From Methanobacterium formicicum DSM 3637 (GTDB lineage Archaea > Methanobacteriota > Methanobacteria > Methanobacteriales > Methanobacteriaceae), in contig NZ_AMPO01000005.1 in the NCBI RefSeq assembly GCF_000302455.1, positions 1-64,000 of the forward strand: a DNA stretch of 64,000 nt, given 5' to 3'. Position 1 is the first letter of the stretch; the number at the start of each line of letters is the position of its first letter. Below are positions 61,926 to 64,000 of this stretch, one piece after another. The position numbers and the translations under genes were made by a program. The notes beneath the pieces were generated by a model. The model ran no database searches and had not been told where the DNA came from. It saw nothing but the letters and a program-made list of their open reading frames with translations.

Positions 61926-62200
61926 TCAAATGAATAATCAAACGAACTTCGATAATTATCAGGTGGATATAAAGATCTGCTTAATATTATCAGTTTAGAT
62001 ATTCATAATATGAACTCTAAATCAGTTAAATAAATTAAATGTGAATTCTGGACTTTATCCGGAAAAAATTACAGATGAATCTAAATCTGAATGGATGAAA
62101 AATTCATAGAAGAAAATTAAATAAATTAACATTATTATTGATTCCATTAAATTAAACCATTTAAGATTAATGTAAATATTTTCAAGTTTTGGAGGCAAGT
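61926..62200. other. Gap between paralogues 1 and 2
   Basis: 275 AT-rich bases with recurring AAATAAATTAA. A promoter for copy 2 is likely here, but no clear gene or repeat is seen. Confidence 0.4.
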
Positions 62201-63115
62201 ATGATTTCCCTCAATTTATTAGCTGGTTCCTTCATTGTATTGGTAACGATATTAATAGCATTATTTGCAGATTCCATACATCTTAATAAAGATAGATGGA
62301 TACAAATTCTCTTTGTTTTTTTAGTATTAACCTTAATATGTACTATTGTCTCATACATCAATCATTACAGTTTGTTTATCTTTATCGGGTCTATGTACAT
62401 GTTTGCAGCCTTTTCCTTCGTGATATTGCATTCATCCAGGGTACTTGGAAATAAAAAAACCTTAATATTCATCTTAATTGCAGGTTCATTTGGTTTGATA
62501 TTTGAATTTGCAGGTGTTAACTATGGTATATTTGGAGAATACTTTTATAACGTTCCAGATTTGTTACTGGGCATAATTCCAATAACAGTTCCTCTAACTT
62601 GGACAGTGATAATATACTCCAGTTATATCATCACAAATCTCTTTTTATATGGGTTTGGGGGAGAAAAACCACGATATGAACATAATTTATTGTTTTTGGT
62701 GGGGGTTTTAGTTTTATTATCTGCAATTGGAGGTTTGATTGCCGTGAACCTGGACATGATTATGGATCCAGTGGCAGTTTCACCACAACTTAAACAGTGG
62801 ATATGGGTAAATGGCGGACCATACTTCGGCATACCAATCAGCAATTTCGGGGGATGGTTTATTCTTACTTTCTTCTCCACCCTCATATTCCGATCATATG
62901 AATCATTTAAATCAGAAGATGGTAAATCACCAACAAATAGGGGTTTGTACGTTTACGCACCTGCATTGTACTTAATACTTTTCTTACAACCTTCAGTACA
63001 AGCTATCAGTACCAATAATATTGAATATGTTCTAATTGGTGCTGCAACAATGATGCCTTTTGTTATGGTGCCACTTATTTTATTTTTTATCCGGAAACAC
63101 AAAAAAGTGACATGA
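62201..63115 (+). CDS. Carotenoid-biosynthesis-type (DUF422/CruF-like) membrane protein, copy 2
   Basis: About 304 residues, closely related to copy 1 along its whole length: SSRVLGNKKT, YGIFGEYFYN, GGEKPRYEHNLLFLVG, NLDMIMDPVAVSP and FGIPISNFGGWF. The DNA of the motif region is almost identical between copies. The ATG at 62201 has GGAGG 5 nt upstream. It is an independent unit with its own leader. The role in this organism is unknown; hydration of a polyprenyl chain is the family's known type of reaction. Confidence 0.9.
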   Translation: MISLNLLAGSFIVLVTILIALFADSIHLNKDRWIQILFVFLVLTLICTIVSYINHYSLFIFIGSMYMFAAFSFVILHSSRVLGNKKTLIFILIAGSFGLIFEFAGVNYGIFGEYFYNVPDLLLGIIPITVPLTWTVIIYSSYIITNLFLYGFGGEKPRYEHNLLFLVGVLVLLSAIGGLIAVNLDMIMDPVAVSPQLKQWIWVNGGPYFGIPISNFGGWFILTFFSTLIFRSYESFKSEDGKSPTNRGLYVYAPALYLILFLQPSVQAISTNNIEYVLIGAATMMPFVMVPLILFFIRKHKKVT

Positions 63116-63235
63116 AGGTGGTTACGTTAGTTTAACTTCAATAAAGGATAGAAAATAAAGAACAAAGTGGTTTTTAAACCAAGTATAAATGCTTTAAAAG
63201 ATAATATTATTATATATTTGGTTGGGGAGGCAAAT

Positions 63236-64000
63236 ATGATTTCAATCAATTTATTAATTGGTTCCTTCATTGTGTTAGTAACTCTAATAGTAATGTTCCT
63301 GGCAGATTCACTTAACATCAATAAAGATAAGGGAATAAAAATTCTTTTTATCCTGTTTGTGTTAACTATAATAAGTTTAACTATTTCCTACTTTATTAAT
63401 TCAAGTATATTGCTTCTTGCGGGTTCAGTGTACATGTTTGCAGCACTTGCTTTTTCTTTATTACATTCCTCAAAGTTTGTTGGAAATAAAAAAACATTAA
63501 TATTCTTCTTATTAGCAGGGTTCAGTGGGTTCATATCAGAAATTTTATGTGTTAAATATGGTTTGTTTGGTGAATACTATTATTACACCGGAACGGGGTT
63601 GTTACTTAATCTAATTCCCCTCCTACTACCTATTTCATGGGCAGTGATAATATACATCTGTTATACCATTACCAATTTCTTTATATATGGCTTTGGAGGT
63701 GAAAAACCCAGATATAAGCATAATTTATTGTATTTAGTGGGGTTTTTAGTTTTATTGTCTGTTATTGATGGTATGATTGCCGTGAACCTGGACATGATTA
63801 TGGATCCAGTGGCAGTTTCACCACTGGTTCAACAGTGGGTTTGGGTTAATGGAGGGCCCTACTTTGGCATACCAATAGGAAATTTCATATTATGGTTTTT
63901 AATAACATTTGTTTCCACATTTATATTCAGATTATACGAATCATTTAAACCAGGAGATGGAAAATCATCACATAATATGGGGTTGTACGCTTACGCGCCT
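63236..64000 (+). CDS. Carotenoid-biosynthesis-type (DUF422/CruF-like) membrane protein, copy 3 (3' end off window)
   Basis: 255 codons are inside the window and the frame stays open to the right edge. ATG at 63236 follows GGAGG, and a TATA box (TATTATTATATATTTGG, about 63206) lies so close that the leader is very short. The motifs GGEKPRYKHNLLYLVG and NLDMIMDPVAVSP are present, with FGIPIGNFILWF after them. It is nearest to copy 1 in the YYYTGTGLLLNLIPLLLP stretch. Confidence 0.9.
   Translation, partial: MISINLLIGSFIVLVTLIVMFLADSLNINKDKGIKILFILFVLTIISLTISYFINSSILLLAGSVYMFAALAFSLLHSSKFVGNKKTLIFFLLAGFSGFISEILCVKYGLFGEYYYYTGTGLLLNLIPLLLPISWAVIIYICYTITNFFIYGFGGEKPRYKHNLLYLVGFLVLLSVIDGMIAVNLDMIMDPVAVSPLVQQWVWVNGGPYFGIPIGNFILWFLITFVSTFIFRLYESFKPGDGKSSHNMGLYAYAP

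Overview
The window is a stretch of an AT-rich archaeal chromosome from a pseudomurein-walled methanogen of the order Methanobacteriales, most likely Methanobacterium or a close relative. The main evidence is: pseudomurein-binding repeat proteins, AtwA (methyl-coenzyme M reductase activation component A2), MfnA (methanofuran biosynthesis), CobS and a CobZ/PgpA-type protein, archaeal ribosomal protein L10e, Trm56, archaeal inositol-1-phosphate synthase and a split PycB. Many genes have TATA boxes, strong GGAGG or GGGGG ribosome binding sites and T-rich ends. The assignment rests on gene content only; no database was searched.

Layout. 1-10.1 kb: two long secreted pseudomurein-binding proteins on the minus strand flank rpl10e, ppsA and mfnA. 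10.3-17.9 kb: housekeeping genes (fumarase beta subunit, upp, a PQQ-type sugar dehydrogenase, a trm56/cobS/cobZ-like group, two zinc-ribbon proteins, Hsp20, larC). 18-24 kb: an orphan 410-residue protein, queC, a V4R protein beside a Roadblock protein, and pycB. 24.7-30.2 kb: a cluster of four same-strand genes encoding a protealysin-like M4 metalloprotease, a metacaspase-like C14 protease, a subtilase with a kumamolisin-like prodomain, and a separate copy of that prodomain. I regard this cluster as the most likely undescribed system in the window.

30.3-38.8 kb: ino1, membrane proteins, a MacB-type ABC exporter, a Fur-family regulator with a strong operator, afpA, DUF454 and TauE proteins. 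39-46 kb: a potassium channel, a PadR regulator followed by two GyrI-like binding proteins and an alpha-toroid protein, then AEC and MFS transporters. 46-59 kb: an AlkD-like protein, small membrane proteins, atwA, a DUF134 regulator, a response-regulator/PAS/histidine-kinase hybrid, a HEAT-repeat protein, TspO, an FMN-binding protein, an MBL/rhodanese fusion and a DrrAB-type ABC exporter. 59-64 kb: a flippase followed by three tandem paralogues of a carotenoid-biosynthesis (DUF422-like) membrane protein, the last cut by the window edge.

At small scale, many intergenic gaps consist of degenerate short tandem repeats. Several regulators (Fur, PadR, DUF134) and hsp20 have clear palindromes next to their TATA boxes. 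Two genes appear to have lost a normal start codon and have a GGAGG site 7 nt before an ATT. No CRISPR array, rRNA or tRNA gene was recognised.
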